The notes below the pieces were generated by a model. The model was not told the origin of the DNA. It did not search any database and saw only the letters and a program-made list of their open reading frames with translations. Source: J029 sp964482495 (lineage in GTDB: Bacteria; Planctomycetota; UBA1135). Taken from it: 64,000 nucleotides of DNA. A program made the translations under genes and the position numbers. Shown in pieces: positions 18,995 to 28,442 of this stretch. The stretch is taken from contig CAYZXS010000001.1 of the NCBI GenBank assembly GCA_964482495.1, positions 1 through 64,000 on the forward strand, read 5' to 3'. Numbering within the stretch: the stretch's first letter is position 1; each line of letters opens with the position of its first letter.

Positions 18995-20689
18995 CTACTC
19001 CGAGTCCGGTCGCCAGGCGCTGCGATCCTCGCCCGGCACCGGCAGCGGCGCGATCAGCCGCGCGCCGTCGGTCTCGAGGTAGCCGAGTTCTTCCAGCGCG
19101 GCGGCCTCTTGCGCGCTCCAGCCGTCCTGGGTGCGCTCAGCGGGCGCGGAGCGGCCGAGGCGCTGGTGGCGCTCCGCTTGGCGCAGGAAGGCCTGGCGGT
19201 AGCGCTCGATGATGTCCTGCCAGCGCGGGTCGTGGCGCGAGAGGTGCCGCTGCTCGTCCGGGTCGGTGCGGCGGTCGAAGGCGTAGAGCATGGCCTCGCC
19301 GTCCTCTCGCTTGGCCTGGCGAAGGAACAGCCAGCCGGGGTGTTGGTCGCCGAGCTCGTGGTCCTCCTCCAGCACACGGTGGACGGCGTAGTCGGCGCTG
19401 CGCCAGGTCTCCAGGCGCGGCCGGGAGCCGATCAGGAGCTGCAGCGTCTCGCGCGGCGGCGGTGCCTCCCCGCCCGCTTCCAGGAGCGGCCGCAGGCTGG
19501 CGCCGCCGGCTTCGGCGAGGGGCGCCAGGCCGGCGTAGTCGAGCAGCGTCGGCGCCAGGTCGTGCAGGCGGACGAGGTCGGCGACGCGCCGGCCTCCGCC
19601 CTCCTGGCCGGGGATGCGGAGGATCAGCGCCGCCTCGGTCAGCTCCGGGAACAAGGTCGAGCGGTGGCCGAGGGAGCCGTGCTCGAAGAACTCGTCGCCG
19701 TGGTCGCTGAACACGCAGACGATGGTCCGCTGGTCGAGCCCGCGCTGGCGCAGCTTCTCGAGCACCAGGCCGATGTGGCGGTCCACCCAGTGGATCTCGG
19801 CGTCGTAGAGCGCCCGCACGTGGTCCAGGTCCCGGTCGCTGAGGCGCCGCTGCACGGTCTTGCCGTCGCCGTCGACCTCGCGCACGGCCGGGTTGAACAT
19901 CCAGTTGGCGCCGTCGAGGGGGCCGTCGTACCCAGGGTCGAAGCGGCGGCCGAGGCCGGCCTCCATGCGCTCGGGCAGGTAGTCGAAGTGGGCGTCGAAG
20001 AAGTGCAGGAACAGGAAGAAGGGCTCCGCCGGGTCCTGCTGGTCCAGGAAGTCCGCCGCCATGCCGGCCACCCGGGGCGAGGTGACGTCGTAGTGGGAGA
20101 CGCGCTCGCGCATCGCCCGGCGCATGGTCTCGTCGACCTCGGCGCCGGCGAGCTGGCGCTGGGCGGCCCAGGCGTCCAGCTCCCGCTCGAGCTGCTCGGG
20201 CGGCATCATCGCCGACTCGTAGCGGTCGAAGCCGCGGTCGAAGCCGAAGCGGGGGTCCAGGTAGGGGCCGCTGTAGACGCCGGCGGTGGCGGCGCCGGCG
20301 GCCCGGAAGCGCTCGGCCAGGGTGGTCCGCAGCGGGTCCAGGCGGTGGCCGTCGTCGACCACCTGGTGGCCGAGGTCCGCCATGCCGGTCATCAAGCTCA
20401 TGTGCACCGGCAGGGTCCACGAGCTGTTGGCGTGGGCGTCGTCGAAGACGAAGCTCTCCTGGGCGAGGGCATCGAGGGCCGGGCTGACCGGCAGCTCGGG
20501 GGCGAACTGGGGCCGGTGGCCGTAGGGACCGAGCCGATCGCGCACGACCGAGTCGATCGAGATCAGGAGCAGGTTGTAGCGGGGCGGTCCGGGGTCGATG
20601 GCGCGCCAGGTCAGGCCCGCCGCGGCGGCCAGGGCGGCCAAGGCCGTGACCAGGACCAGAGCCGGCTTGCGGCCTCGCAGGCGGCCCAT
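18995..20689 (-). CDS. Sulfatase-fold (alkaline phosphatase superfamily) enzyme, membrane anchored, copy 2
   Basis: 564 residues. An N-terminal hydrophobic anchor is followed by the metal-site start LLLISIDSVVRDRLGPYGH. The nucleophile motif is NSSWTLPVHMSLMTG and the late metal motif is FSDHGDEFFEHGSLGHR. In true sulfatases a Cys or Ser converted to formylglycine sits where Thr occurs here (TLPVH instead of C/S-x-P-x-R), so a Thr-nucleophile hydrolase or phosphotransferase is more likely than a sulfatase. It shares an LPxPGEDRSxWRP tail with the upstream paralogue, 4 bases away. Probably active on a cell-surface substrate; the specificity is unknown. Confidence 0.75.
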   Translation of the reverse strand: MGRLRGRKPALVLVTALAALAAAAGLTWRAIDPGPPRYNLLLISIDSVVRDRLGPYGHRPQFAPELPVSPALDALAQESFVFDDAHANSSWTLPVHMSLMTGMADLGHQVVDDGHRLDPLRTTLAERFRAAGAATAGVYSGPYLDPRFGFDRGFDRYESAMMPPEQLERELDAWAAQRQLAGAEVDETMRRAMRERVSHYDVTSPRVAGMAADFLDQQDPAEPFFLFLHFFDAHFDYLPERMEAGLGRRFDPGYDGPLDGANWMFNPAVREVDGDGKTVQRRLSDRDLDHVRALYDAEIHWVDRHIGLVLEKLRQRGLDQRTIVCVFSDHGDEFFEHGSLGHRSTLFPELTEAALILRIPGQEGGGRRVADLVRLHDLAPTLLDYAGLAPLAEAGGASLRPLLEAGGEAPPPRETLQLLIGSRPRLETWRSADYAVHRVLEEDHELGDQHPGWLFLRQAKREDGEAMLYAFDRRTDPDEQRHLSRHDPRWQDIIERYRQAFLRQAERHQRLGRSAPAERTQDGWSAQEAAALEELGYLETDGARLIAPLPVPGEDRSAWRPDSE

Positions 20690-20693
20690 CGGC

Positions 20694-22403
20694 TCAGCCA
20701 GCGGCCGGCGGCCGCCAGCTACTGCGGTCCTCGCCCGGCGCCGGCAGCGGCGCGAGCTGGGGGAAGGGGAGGTCGGCCCCCTCGAACTCCTCGAGGTTGT
20801 CGATGTAGCCCTCGCCCTCGAGCTCCTCCACCAGCAGCGCCTTGGCCTCGGCGCTCAGCGCTTCGACGTAGCGTCGTTCGACTGCGGAGCGGGGCAGCTC
20901 GCGCCGGAGCGACTCGCTGCGCTCGAAGGCGGCCCGGTACCGGCCCAGGGCCTCCTGGACCCGCGGGTCGTCCTCCGGCAGCGGTGCGAGCTCGTCCGGG
21001 TCGGCCCGGCGGTCGAAGACGAACAGGCCGCGCCGGCCGCCCTGGGTGGCGTAGGCCTGCTCCATGAACAGCCAGCCCGGGTGCTCGGCGCTGAGTTGCT
21101 GGTCCGGCACCAGGTTCCGGTGCACCGCATAGTCCTGGTCGCGCCAGCCCTCGCGGAAGGGCAGGTCGCCGAACATCCGGTGCAGCGAGCTCCGGCCCGG
21201 GGCCGCGGCGCCCTCCAGCAGCGGACGCAGCGACTCGCCCTCCGCCTCCGCCAACGGCGCCACGCCCGCGTAGTCGAGCAGGGTGGGGGCGACGTCGTAG
21301 GCGCGGCTCAAGGCCGGGACCCGGCTGCCGGGGGAGAGGGCGGCCGGCACGCGCAGGATCAGCGCCATCTCGGTCTGCTCCGGGAACAGGGTCGACCGGT
21401 GGCCGATCGAGCCGTGCTCGAAGAACTCGTCGCCGTGGTCGCTGACGACGCAGACGATGGTGTCGTCCCACATGCCGCGCTCGCGCAGCTTGCGCAGTAC
21501 CTCGCCGATCTTGCGGTCGACGTAGTGGATCTCGGCGTCGTAGAGCGCCTGCACGTGCTTCAGGTCGCGCTCCGAGATCAGCCGCCGGCTGGTCTTGCCG
21601 CGGCCGTCGACCTCGCGAACGCTGAGGTCGAACATCCAGTTCCGGCCGCTGCGATCGCCGCGGTAGTCGGGGTCGAAGCGGTCGCCGAGGCCAGGCTCGA
21701 GCTGGTTCGGCTGGTAGTCGTAGTGGGCGTCGAAGTAGTGCAGGAACAGGAAGAAGGGCTCCTCCGCGTCCTGCTGGTCCAGGAAATCGAGCGCCTTGCC
21801 GGAGACCCGCGGCGAGGTGATGTCGACGTGAGAGAGCCGGTCGCGGATCGCGAGCCGGTCCTGCGGGGTCGGCTTCATGCCGGCCTGGCGCATGCGCTCG
21901 ACCTGCTGGTCGACGCGGCGCTTCAGCTCGTCCTGGCTCATCATGCCGGACTCGTAGCGGTCGAAGCCGCGGTCGAAGCCGTAGTAGGGCAGGAGGTAGG
22001 GGCCGCTGAAGAAGCCGGCGGTGGCCGCGCCGGCCTCCTGGAACTGCTGAGCCAGGGTCCGCCGCAGCGGGTCGAGGTGGTACTTGTCGACCGAGACCTC
22101 GTGGACGCCGTCGCTCATCCCGGTCAGGATCGAGAAGTGCGAGGGCAGGGTCCACGAGGTGGTGGTGTGGGCGTCGTCGAAGACCACCCCCTCGAGGGCG
22201 AGGGCGTCCAGGTTGGGGGACACCGCCAGCTCGGGCGCGAACTCGGGCCGGTGGCCGTAGACGCCCAGCCGGTCGCGCACCAGCGAGTCGATGCTGATCA
22301 GGACGACGTTGTATCGCGGCGGCGGCGGCCCGGAGCGCAGCCAGAAGAAGGCCGCTACTGCGGCGGCGAGGAGCAGGAGGATCAGGAGCGGGCGGCGGGA
22401 CAT
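20694..22403 (-). CDS. Sulfatase-fold (alkaline phosphatase superfamily) enzyme, membrane anchored, copy 1
   Basis: 569 residues, clearly paralogous to the next gene along its full length. It has an N-terminal membrane anchor (LLILLLLAAAVAAFFWL), VVLISIDSLVRDRLGVYGH, nucleophile motif TTSWTLPSHFSILTG and metal motif VSDHGDEFFEHGSIGHR. The active-site position holds Thr instead of a formylglycine precursor. It ends in LPAPGEDRSSWRPPAAG. It is the middle gene of a three-gene minus-strand unit: DUF1573 lipoprotein, this gene, then its paralogue, with gaps of 2 and 4 bases. Tandem duplication is the likely origin. Confidence 0.78.
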   Translation of the reverse strand: MSRRPLLILLLLAAAVAAFFWLRSGPPPPRYNVVLISIDSLVRDRLGVYGHRPEFAPELAVSPNLDALALEGVVFDDAHTTTSWTLPSHFSILTGMSDGVHEVSVDKYHLDPLRRTLAQQFQEAGAATAGFFSGPYLLPYYGFDRGFDRYESGMMSQDELKRRVDQQVERMRQAGMKPTPQDRLAIRDRLSHVDITSPRVSGKALDFLDQQDAEEPFFLFLHYFDAHYDYQPNQLEPGLGDRFDPDYRGDRSGRNWMFDLSVREVDGRGKTSRRLISERDLKHVQALYDAEIHYVDRKIGEVLRKLRERGMWDDTIVCVVSDHGDEFFEHGSIGHRSTLFPEQTEMALILRVPAALSPGSRVPALSRAYDVAPTLLDYAGVAPLAEAEGESLRPLLEGAAAPGRSSLHRMFGDLPFREGWRDQDYAVHRNLVPDQQLSAEHPGWLFMEQAYATQGGRRGLFVFDRRADPDELAPLPEDDPRVQEALGRYRAAFERSESLRRELPRSAVERRYVEALSAEAKALLVEELEGEGYIDNLEEFEGADLPFPQLAPLPAPGEDRSSWRPPAAG

Positions 22404-22405
22404 GC

Positions 22406-23500
22406 TCAGCGGGGGCCGGTGCGCTGGATCAGGACGTCCACCTCGATCAGGGGCGTCTCTTCGTCGTCAGTGGCGATGCGGAGCGAGGCGCCATCGCCGA
22501 AGTTCGCGGCGCCGTCGGGCAGCCGGACCACCACCCGGTAGACCCGGCCGGCCTGGACCGGCACGATCTCGGCGGGGAACTCCTGCCCGGCGGAGTTGCG
22601 GACGGCGGCGGCGGTGAGGGCCAGCTGCCGGTGCTCCGCCAGCATGCTGACGGTGACCTCGGCCGCCCGCAGGCCCTCGTCCGGGCGCAGCATCACCAGC
22701 GTAGGCGAGTGGGCGACGTCGGGCACGGCGGTGCCGAGGGCGGTGAAGCGCACCGGCATGTCCGGGATCGAGGTCCGCAGCTCGAACTCCTTGAGGAAGT
22801 TCCCGACCGGCAACTCGGGCGGCGGCAGGACCTCGATGCGGTAGGCGGCCGGCTCGCCGTCGGCGTGGGCGCGCTGGACCCGAAGCTCCCAACCGTCGAC
22901 CGTGTCCGGCGCCAAGATCTCGAAGTCCATCTCCTCGAGGGCGCGGACGGCCACCACGCCCACCGGCCGGGCGCGGACGCCGATGGTGCCGTACTGCAGC
23001 GCCCAGGGCTCGGTCCAGAAGGGCACCCAGATGTCGGCCGAGTACTCCAGCGCCAGGTAGTCGTAGTCCTCGAACTGGACCGGGATGGCGCTGGCCTTGA
23101 AGCGCACCGGCTCCCGGTAGCGCTGGGTGCTCAGGGTCAGCTTGAGCACCGCCTGCTCGCCCGGCGCCAGGCTGAGGCGCATGCCCCGGTCCTCGAGCCG
23201 CACCTGCTGCTGGCCCGCGGGCCGGTCCGGGAGCTGCAGGTCGGCGACGGCGCAGTCACAGCCGGAGGGGCCGATGCCGGTGATCACCAGCGGTTCGTCG
23301 CCCTCGTTGGTGAGCCGGAATTCGCCGGCGGCGCCCTTGCCGAAGGGGATCCGGGGCAGCCTCAGCTGGGCCGGTTCGACCTTCAGGGGCGCCCGGCGGG
23401 GATCGAGGCCGGCGCCGTCCGGGCCGCAGCCGGCGAGGGCCATCGGCAGGGCGGAGGCGGCGAGGAGCAAACCGGCGGCGGACCAGCGGAACCAGCGCAT
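22406..23500 (-). CDS. DUF1573-type lipoprotein
   Basis: 364 residues. The signal peptide ends in a lipobox (ALPMALAGC, Cys at about residue 24), so it is predicted to be lipid-anchored outside the cytoplasm. Residues 45-120 match the DUF1573 pattern: FGKGAAGEFRLTNEGDEPLV, then the CDC motif in GIGPSGCDCAVADL and a LSLAPGEQAVLKL segment. The rest is beta-rich and unrecognised. DUF1573 proteins are common in Planctomycetota and Bacteroidota and have no firm function. The gene begins the operon with the two sulfatase-fold enzymes and is divergent from glyA. Confidence 0.75.
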   Translation of the reverse strand: MRWFRWSAAGLLLAASALPMALAGCGPDGAGLDPRRAPLKVEPAQLRLPRIPFGKGAAGEFRLTNEGDEPLVITGIGPSGCDCAVADLQLPDRPAGQQQVRLEDRGMRLSLAPGEQAVLKLTLSTQRYREPVRFKASAIPVQFEDYDYLALEYSADIWVPFWTEPWALQYGTIGVRARPVGVVAVRALEEMDFEILAPDTVDGWELRVQRAHADGEPAAYRIEVLPPPELPVGNFLKEFELRTSIPDMPVRFTALGTAVPDVAHSPTLVMLRPDEGLRAAEVTVSMLAEHRQLALTAAAVRNSAGQEFPAEIVPVQAGRVYRVVVRLPDGAANFGDGASLRIATDDEETPLIEVDVLIQRTGPR

Positions 23501-23509
23501 GAGCGCCTT

Positions 23510-23547
23510 ATCCTACGGGCCGCGCCTGGCAACCGAGGCACTATGAT
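23510..23547. promoter_or_regulatory. Divergent -10-like hexamers for the DUF1573 operon and glyA
   Basis: Minus-strand TAGGAT (23515-23510) lies 9 bases before the lipoprotein ATG at 23500. Plus-strand TATGAT (23542-23547) lies 10 bases before the glyA ATG at 23558. Both fit the close-spaced TA(T/G)NNT pattern; -35 elements are not clear. Confidence 0.42.
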
Positions 23548-23557
23548 CCCGGGCGGC

Positions 23558-24804
23558 ATGAACGGTTCCTACCCCCTTGTCGCCGCCGCCGATCCCGAGG
23601 TCCACGCCGCCCTGGCCGCTGAGCTGCAGCGCCAAGAGGTGCAGATCGAGCTGATCGCCTCGGAGAACCACACCAGCCGCGCAGTGCTCGAGGCCAACGG
23701 CTCGGTGCTGACCAACAAGTACGCCGAGGGCTACCCCGGCCGCCGCTACTACGGCGGCTGCGAGCACGTCGACGTCGTCGAGGTGCTGGCGCAAGAGCGG
23801 CTGAAGCAGCTGTTCGGCGCCGACCACGCCAACGTCCAGCCCTCCAGCGGCTCCCAGGCCAACCAGGCGGCGATGATGGCGCTGATCGAGCCCGGGGACA
23901 CGGTGCTGGCGATGGAGCTCAACCACGGCGGCCACCTCAGCCACGGCCACCCCAAGAACGCCTCCGGCGTCTTCTACCGCTTCGTCCACTACGGCGTCTC
24001 GCCCGAGGACGAGCGCATCGATTACGACGCCGTCCGCGCCCTGGCGCTCGAGCACCGCCCGGCGCTGCTCATGGCCGGCGCCAGCGCCTACCCGCGCACC
24101 ATCGACTTCGAGCAGCTGGCCGCCATCGCCCAGGAGGTCGGCGCGCGCTTCCTGGTCGACATGGCCCACATCGCCGGGCTGGTCGCAGCCGGCGTCCACC
24201 CGTCGCCGGTGCCGCACGCCGACGTGGTGACCATGACCACGCACAAGACCCTGCGCGGTCCCCGGGGCGGCGCCATCGTCTGCAGCGAGGAGTGGCGCAA
24301 GAAGATCGACTCCGCGGTCTTCCCCGGCATGCAGGGCGGACCCTTGATGCACGTCATCGCCGCCAAGGCGGTGGCCTTCCGCGAGGCCCTCGATCCCAGC
24401 TTCCGCGACTACCAGGAGCGAGTCCTGGCCAACGCCCACGCGCTCGCGGAGGGCCTGGTGGCGCGCGGTTACCGCCTGGTCTCCGGCGGCACCGACAACC
24501 ACCTGATGATGGTCGACCTGCGCGGCCCCGACGGCCCGGGCATCACCGGCCGGATCGCCGAGGACGCGCTCCACGAGGCCGGGATCACGGTCAACAAGAA
24601 CCTGATCCCCTTCGATCCGGAGAAGCCGATGCAGACCTCGGGCATCCGCGTCGGCGCCCCGGCGGTCACCACCCGCGGCTTCACTCCCGCCGACATGGAC
24701 CAGGTGGCCGAGTGGATCGACCGGGTCCTGCGCGCCCCCGAGGACCAGGCGGCGATCGCCGCGGTCAAGGCCGAGGCCGCAGCGCTGTGCGCCGAGCGGC
24801 CGAT

Positions 24805-24832
<28 letters not shown>
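23558..24832 (+). CDS. glyA: Serine hydroxymethyltransferase
   Basis: 424 residues. Signature regions are ELIASENHTS, NKYAEGYPGRRYYGGCE, VQPSSGSQANQAA and the PLP-binding motif TTHKTLRGPRGG with the Schiff-base Lys near residue 230. It interconverts serine and glycine with tetrahydrofolate, supplying one-carbon units. I chose the ATG at 23558 over 23543 because the latter falls inside a likely -10 hexamer. The 3' end overlaps the convergent mtnA by 28 bases. Confidence 0.95.
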
Positions 24833-25872
<1,040 letters not shown>

Positions 25873-25882
25873 GGCGCGCAGC

Positions 25883-26383
25883 CTAGATCCGCGCTTGCAG
25901 CTTGCTGTCCTTGGCCAGGACCTTCTCCCGCTGCGTGCCGCGGAAGTCGTCCAGGGCCTTGGCGATCGCCGGGTCGGCGACTCCCATGATGCGCAGGGCC
26001 AGCAGCGCGGCGTTCACCGGGCCGCCGCGGCCGACGCCGACCGTTCCGACCGGTACGCCGCCGGGCATCTGGACGGTCGCGAGCAGGGCGTCGAGGCCGC
26101 CGAGCGGCGGGTTGTCGAGCGGGATGCCGATCACCGGCAGGCTGGTGTGGGCGGCCACGACCCCGGCGAGGTGGGCGGCGCCGCCGGCGGCGCACAGCAT
26201 CACCTCGATGCCGCTCTCGCGGGCACCGGCCGCGAAGCCGCAGGCCTCCTCGGGGGTGCGGTGGGCGCTGAGCACGCGCACGGCCGGCTCGATGCCGAAT
26301 TCACGGAGGGTGGCGACGGCGGGCTCGAGGCGCTCGAAGTCGGAGTCGGAGCCCATCAGGATGGCGACGCGGGGAGAGGTCAT
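25883..26383 (-). CDS. purE: N5-carboxyaminoimidazole ribonucleotide mutase
   Basis: 166 residues. The active-site and phosphate-binding motifs MGSDSDFERLEPA, VLSAHRTPEEA, CAAGGAAHLAGVVA and VGRGGPVNAALLALRIM are visible. The enzyme moves the carboxylate in de novo purine synthesis. The SAHRT motif with the following AAGGAAHL fits class I PurE, which requires PurK; purK is not in the window. It starts 2 bases after ruvA ends. Confidence 0.93.
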   Translation of the reverse strand: MTSPRVAILMGSDSDFERLEPAVATLREFGIEPAVRVLSAHRTPEEACGFAAGARESGIEVMLCAAGGAAHLAGVVAAHTSLPVIGIPLDNPPLGGLDALLATVQMPGGVPVGTVGVGRGGPVNAALLALRIMGVADPAIAKALDDFRGTQREKVLAKDSKLQARI

Positions 26384-26385
26384 GT

Positions 26386-26967
26386 TCACTTGGGGTTTTG
26401 CAGGACGTGGCGGAGGAGGTCTTCGAAGACGGCGTCGGCGCCGAGCGCGCGACGGGCCAGCTCGGCGGCCGAGCGGGCGTCCTGGGGCCGGTAGCCGAGG
26501 CCGACCAGGACTTGGTTCAGTTCGTCGTCCGCGGCGGCGGCGGTCGCGGGGAGCGTAGCGGCGGCCAGGTCGGCAAGGCCGTCGCCGATCTCGACCAGGA
26601 GGCGCTCGGCGGTCTTCTTGCCGACCCCCTTGACCCGGGTCAGCGCGCCGGTGTCCCGGTCGCGGACCGCGGCGGCGAGCTCTGCCGGGGGCAGCGCTGA
26701 GAGCAGGCCCAGGGCCATCGCCGGGCCGACGCCGCTGACTTGGATCAGCCGCCGGAAAGTGGCGCGCTCGGCATCGTCGAGGAAGCCGTAGAGAGTCAGA
26801 GCGCTGTCGCTCACCGACAGGTGGGTGAGCAAGCGCGCCTCTTGGCCGACCTCGACCGCGTCGGCGACCCGGGAGCTGACCGCGACCAGCCAGCCGACGC
26901 CGCCGGTGCGGACGACCACGGCGCCGGCCGCGACCGTTTCGATGCGACCGTCCAGGAAATCGAACAC
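26386..26967 (-). CDS. ruvA: Holliday junction branch migration protein RuvA
   Basis: 193 residues from a GTG start. It has the OB-fold N-domain (MFDFLDGRIETVA, GGVGWLVAVSS), two helix-hairpin-helix motifs (LIQVSGVGPAMALGLLSALPP and LTRVKGVGKKTAERLLVEI) and the C-terminal domain III that touches RuvB (LVGLGYRPQDARSAAELARRAL). It binds four-way junctions and loads the RuvB motor. ruvB and ruvC are not nearby. It sits 12 bases downstream of the alpha-CTD/TPR gene. Confidence 0.93.
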   Translation of the reverse strand: MFDFLDGRIETVAAGAVVVRTGGVGWLVAVSSRVADAVEVGQEARLLTHLSVSDSALTLYGFLDDAERATFRRLIQVSGVGPAMALGLLSALPPAELAAAVRDRDTGALTRVKGVGKKTAERLLVEIGDGLADLAAATLPATAAAADDELNQVLVGLGYRPQDARSAAELARRALGADAVFEDLLRHVLQNPK

Positions 26968-26979
26968 CGGCCGGAGGTC

Positions 26980-28356
26980 TTAACCCTGGCTCTCGACGTA
27001 CTCGTCGCCGCGGCCGCTGCGCAGCCGCAGGCCGAGCTCGGTGAGCTTGCTGGTCAGCTCGTTGAGCGAGGTGATGCCGAAGTTCGGCATGCTCAGCAGG
27101 TCCTCCTCGGTGTAGCGGAGGATGTCCGCCACGCGCTGGAGGTTGAGCCGCTCGACCAGGGCGCGGTGGCAGCGCACCGACAGGTTGAGGGTCGAGATCT
27201 GCAGCTCCAGCGCCTCGCGCTGGTCGTCGCTGAGCTCGCCCAGCCAGGCGAGGTCGCGGTCCGGGTCGAAGTCGGGCTCGGCCTCGAACTCCTCGGGGAT
27301 GATGAAGCTGCCGTCGTCCCGGCGCATGCCGAGCCGCAGGCCCTTGGCCACCAGGACGCGCTTGATCTCGTTGAGCGAGGTCTCGCCGAAGTTCTTGAAC
27401 TCGAGCAGCTCCGGCTCGCTGTGCGAGACCAGGTCGCCGAGGGTGCGGATGTCCATGTTCTGGAGGCAATTCCGCGCCCGCACCGAGAGCTCGAAGTCGG
27501 AGATGGGGGTCCGGAGCACCTGCATCAGGCGGTCCTCCTTCTTCTCCTGCTCCTCGTCGTAGAACATGTCCAGCGACTCGTGGGCGTCCTTGAAGTAGAG
27601 CCGCGCCAGCGGGTTCGAGGGGTCGCGCCGGAGCACGGCGCCGTAACAGCCGCAGGCCTTCTCGAAGTCGTTGCGGTCCTCGTACATGACGCCGAGGTTG
27701 ATCAGCGCCGAGGTCGGGATCGGTCGGAATTCGAGCAGGGCCTCGTAGTGCTTCTGGGCCTCCTCGTCGTTGCCGTGCAGGTCGGCGCGGCGGGCGAGGC
27801 GGAAGCGGGCCGGGAAGTGGCCGGCGTCGGCCTCCAGCAGCGCCTCATAGGCGCCGCAGGCCTGCTCGTACTGGCCGTCGACCTCGAGGGCGCGGGCGTC
27901 GAAGTAAGCGCGGTCGCTGTCTCCGAGCTTGGCCGAGGGCACCGCCTTCTGGAACTCCTCGCTCATGCCGGCCGCGTCCAGGGCGTGGAGCGCGGTGGCG
28001 GCCAGGACCGGGTCGTCCGAGCCGACGTGGCCGCCGGCCAGGTCGGCAGCTTCGGCGAAGCGCGACAGCTCGAGCAGCGAGTTGGCGCGGATGTACACCG
28101 CCAGCTCGTCATCGCCCTCGGCGAGCTCCAAGGCCTTGGAGTACTCGCCGCAGACCCAGGAGCCAGCCGCGGCAACCGGGTTGCCGCCGGCGCGGGCATC
28201 CCGGACCGCCGCTTCGAACTTCTCGACCGTCGCCGGTTCGCTCATCAGACCGCGACGGGCGGCAGCGAGGCTGCTCGGCGTCTGCGGCGGTGCGGCGAAG
28301 AAGGCGGCGGGGTCGGACGGGGGGGAAGAGGTATGTGCGACTTCCGCTTGCGGCAT
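26980..28356 (-). CDS. TPR protein with two RNA polymerase alpha C-terminal-like domains
   Basis: 458 residues. Residues 40-270 are helical repeats of TPR type (SALINLGVMYEDRNDFEKACGCYGAVLRRDPSN is one complete unit). Two RpoA C-terminal-domain-like helix-hairpin-helix modules follow: about 290-350 (ELSVRARNCLQNM, LLEFKNFGETSLNEIKRVL) and about 395-450 (LSVRCHRALVERLNL, LLSMPNFGITSLNELTSKL). The alpha-CTD contacts UP-element DNA and activators, so this protein may bind DNA or the polymerase while its TPR part recruits partners. Comparable proteins are known to me mainly from Planctomycetota. It is not rpoA itself, because the N-terminal assembly domain is missing. Confidence 0.75.
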   Translation of the reverse strand: MPQAEVAHTSSPPSDPAAFFAAPPQTPSSLAAARRGLMSEPATVEKFEAAVRDARAGGNPVAAAGSWVCGEYSKALELAEGDDELAVYIRANSLLELSRFAEAADLAGGHVGSDDPVLAATALHALDAAGMSEEFQKAVPSAKLGDSDRAYFDARALEVDGQYEQACGAYEALLEADAGHFPARFRLARRADLHGNDEEAQKHYEALLEFRPIPTSALINLGVMYEDRNDFEKACGCYGAVLRRDPSNPLARLYFKDAHESLDMFYDEEQEKKEDRLMQVLRTPISDFELSVRARNCLQNMDIRTLGDLVSHSEPELLEFKNFGETSLNEIKRVLVAKGLRLGMRRDDGSFIIPEEFEAEPDFDPDRDLAWLGELSDDQREALELQISTLNLSVRCHRALVERLNLQRVADILRYTEEDLLSMPNFGITSLNELTSKLTELGLRLRSGRGDEYVESQG

Positions 28357-28442
28357 GATCTACGGATTCTCGGGGCCTAGCCCGCGAAAACAGGCCCGAT
28401 ATCGTAGTTCCTGCGGGGGGGAGTCGTCAAACTCGACTCCGC

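Noticed and set aside
25873..25882. TAGGCT 7 bases before mtnA as another leaderless promoter
   Set aside because: Its TAG is the purE stop codon and mtnA is probably co-transcribed with purE, so the match is not independent evidence.
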